Below, piece after piece: positions 33,212 through 34,376 of a stretch of 34,376 nt of DNA; the first letter of the stretch is position 1; each line of letters opens with the position of its first letter. This stretch comes from Acidobacteriota bacterium (GTDB taxonomy: Bacteria; Acidobacteriota; Vicinamibacteria; Marinacidobacterales; Marinacidobacteraceae), in NCBI GenBank assembly GCA_022826825.1, contig JAJDUD010000009.1:1-34376 (forward strand), in the 5' to 3' direction. Under the pieces are notes generated by a model. That model was not told where the DNA came from. It saw only the letters and a program-made list of their open reading frames with translations, and made no database searches. A program made the position numbers and the translations under genes.

Positions 33212-34045
33212 TCAGGCCGCGTTGTCCGGCCTCGTACGACGGCGCAGGCGCTCCACCGCGAACAGGAAGAGCAGCGCGAAGGCGATCAGGAAGGTCGCCG
33301 CCGCCAGGATGGTGGGGCTGATCTCCTCCCGGATCCCGGACCACATCTGGCGGGGGATGGTGCGCTGGTTCAGCCCGCCCATGAAGAGGACGATGACCAC
33401 CTCGTCGAAGGAGGCCGCGAACGCGAAGAGGGCGCCCGAGAGGACGCCGGGCGCGATCAGCGGCAGTTGCACCCGGCGGAAGGTGGTGAGCGGCCCGGCG
33501 CCGAGGCTCTGGGAGGCGCGGACCAGGTTGCGGTCGAACCCCGACAGGGTGGCGGTCACGGTGATGACCACGAAGGGGGTGCCGAGCGCCGCGTGGGCGA
33601 GGATGAGCCCGAAGTGCGACTGGGTGAGGCGGAGGTCCGAGTAGAAGAAGAACATCCCCGCCGCCGCGATGATCACGGGGATCACCATCGGCGAGATCAG
33701 GATCCCGGTCACCAGCCGCCGGAGCGGCATCGCGGGGCTCGAGAGGCCGAGCGCCGCCACCGTGCCGAGCACGGTCGCGAGGAGCGCGGCGGCCACCCCG
33801 ATCCCCAGGCTGTTCAGGAGCGCCCGGGACCAGCGCGCGTCTTCCACGAGCGCGTCGTACCAGCGGAGCGACCAGGCGTCGGGATCGAGTCGCAGCATCC
33901 CCTCGGTGAAGGTGAAGTAGGGCTCGGCGTTGAAGCTGAGCGGGACGATCACGAGGATCGGCGCCACCAGGAAGACGAAGACGAAGGCGCAGAAGGCCAG
34001 ATAGACCGCCCGCGACGCCACGCCGTCCCGGAGTCCGAAGGCCAT
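33212..34045 (-). CDS. PotC-like ABC transporter permease
   Basis: A 277-residue inner-membrane permease of the spermidine/putrescine or iron-type ABC importers. There are about six membrane helices (YLAFCAFVFVFLVAPILVIVPLSF, LLNSLGIGVAAALLATVLGTVAALGL, ILISPMVIPVIIAAAGMFFF, ILAAATFLIAFALLFLFAV). The EAA-type loop ASQSLGAGPLTTFRRVQLPLIAPG (177-200) contacts the ATPase. The ATG at 34045 is chosen to match PotC length; upstream frames are shadow. The partner permease, ATPase and binding protein are not in the window and the 331 bases upstream hold only the repeat, so this gene is either last in an operon that continues past 34376 or separated from its partners. Confidence 0.92.
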   Translation of the reverse strand: MAFGLRDGVASRAVYLAFCAFVFVFLVAPILVIVPLSFNAEPYFTFTEGMLRLDPDAWSLRWYDALVEDARWSRALLNSLGIGVAAALLATVLGTVAALGLSSPAMPLRRLVTGILISPMVIPVIIAAAGMFFFYSDLRLTQSHFGLILAHAALGTPFVVITVTATLSGFDRNLVRASQSLGAGPLTTFRRVQLPLIAPGVLSGALFAFAASFDEVVIVLFMGGLNQRTIPRQMWSGIREEISPTILAAATFLIAFALLFLFAVERLRRRTRPDNAA

Positions 34046-34376
34046 TCGCTCAACCGCCCGTGGTTGCGCCCCTGAATCGGATGGGAACCGCACCCCTTCG
34101 GGGCCCGGTGGGCCGCGGCGCCGGTCTGAAGACCCCCCAAAGGGAGAAACGCTCTTGATCGGGTCCGCCCGCACACCCCGTCGGGCGTGAAAACGTCTGA
34201 CGGTGGCGGAGTCCCACGCGACCTGATGGCGGAGACGGCTTGGAACGCCGACCTCCGGTCGGCACCGCCCGCCGGAGGCGGGCGAACGCGTACTTGCTGC
34301 CCGCGAGGTTGGCGCGACGCTGTCTGCCAGCGCCATTCGGCCCGGGGGCGGTACGTGGTTGCGGCCCTCCGGGCCG
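34046..34376 (+). repeat. Dispersed multi-hairpin repeat, right copy
   Basis: A 331-base stretch without a gene. Similarity to the left-end copy begins with GGGAGAAACG at about 34141 and runs to the window end. H1 is at 34247-34263 (arms GCCGACC and GGTCGGC, loop TCC), H2 at 34266-34284 (arms CGCCCGCC and GGCGGGCG, loop GGA), and a third hairpin at 34362-34376 (arms CGGCCC and GGGCCG, loop TCC). The leader GGCTTGGAAC before H1 is conserved in all copies. Positions 34230-34292 are identical to the reverse complement of 78-140. From 34046 to 34140 I see nothing but GC-rich sequence. Confidence 0.85.

Overview
The window is one GC-rich stretch of a Gram-negative bacterial chromosome. Several proteins carry lipobox signal peptides, one has a twin-arginine signal, and one is a c-type cytochrome. 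There is no rRNA, tRNA or phage gene to place it. The gene mix (hutF-type histidine degradation, GldFG/DUF4340 exporter, spondin-like lipoprotein, many small toxin-antitoxin and nuclease-ATPase loci, dispersed hairpin repeats) would fit an uncultured proteobacterial or acidobacterial lineage. That placement is inference only.

Layout. (1) 1-300: a multi-hairpin repeat. (2) 303-6122: a histidine-utilisation cluster, hutF-hutU-hutH on the minus strand and hutI divergent on the plus strand; together they take histidine to N-formylglutamate. hutG is absent. (3) 6272-7657: a VOC-fold protein and a HEPN-like two-gene pair. (4) 7845-10776: a secreted beta-propeller/di-haem cytochrome divergent from a Rieske oxygenase. 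(5) 10908-15849: an ABC exporter operon of ATPase, fused GldF-GldG permease and DUF4340 partner. (6) 15850-16464: no gene, two copies of a hairpin element, one bounded by inverted repeats. (7) 16465-19592: a minus-strand run of small accessory loci (MNT/HEPN pair, DUF1640-like coiled coil, ankyrin-TPR protein, PIN toxin with Phd-type antitoxin).

(8) 19639-21863: a Tat-signal small subunit and a GMC flavoprotein with a four-cysteine motif, probably a periplasmic FAD dehydrogenase. (9) 21923-26637: a spondin-like lipoprotein and two closely related lipoprotein amidohydrolases, each followed by a convergent DUF4143 ATPase. (10) 27884-30409: a palindromic operator-like site, a small membrane protein, and a matrixin-like protease operon with a Calx-beta lipoprotein. 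(11) 30536-31534: a disturbed patch with an 80-residue gene, an apparently truncated gene and a 3' fragment of an ATPase-nuclease gene. (12) 31603-34045: the intact AAA/PD-(D/E)XK gene and a PotC-like permease. (13) 34046-34376: a second, inverted copy of the repeat that opens the window.

The strongest candidate for something undescribed is the dispersed repeat. Five copies of a conserved hairpin, some differing by compensatory changes, are each followed after AC or ACA by a second hairpin whose sequence differs completely among three types. Both window ends fall inside the same third hairpin of this element. Other leads are the four-cysteine GMC dehydrogenase, the palindromes at the two DUF4143 ATPase genes, and the HEPN-like pair at 6885-7657.
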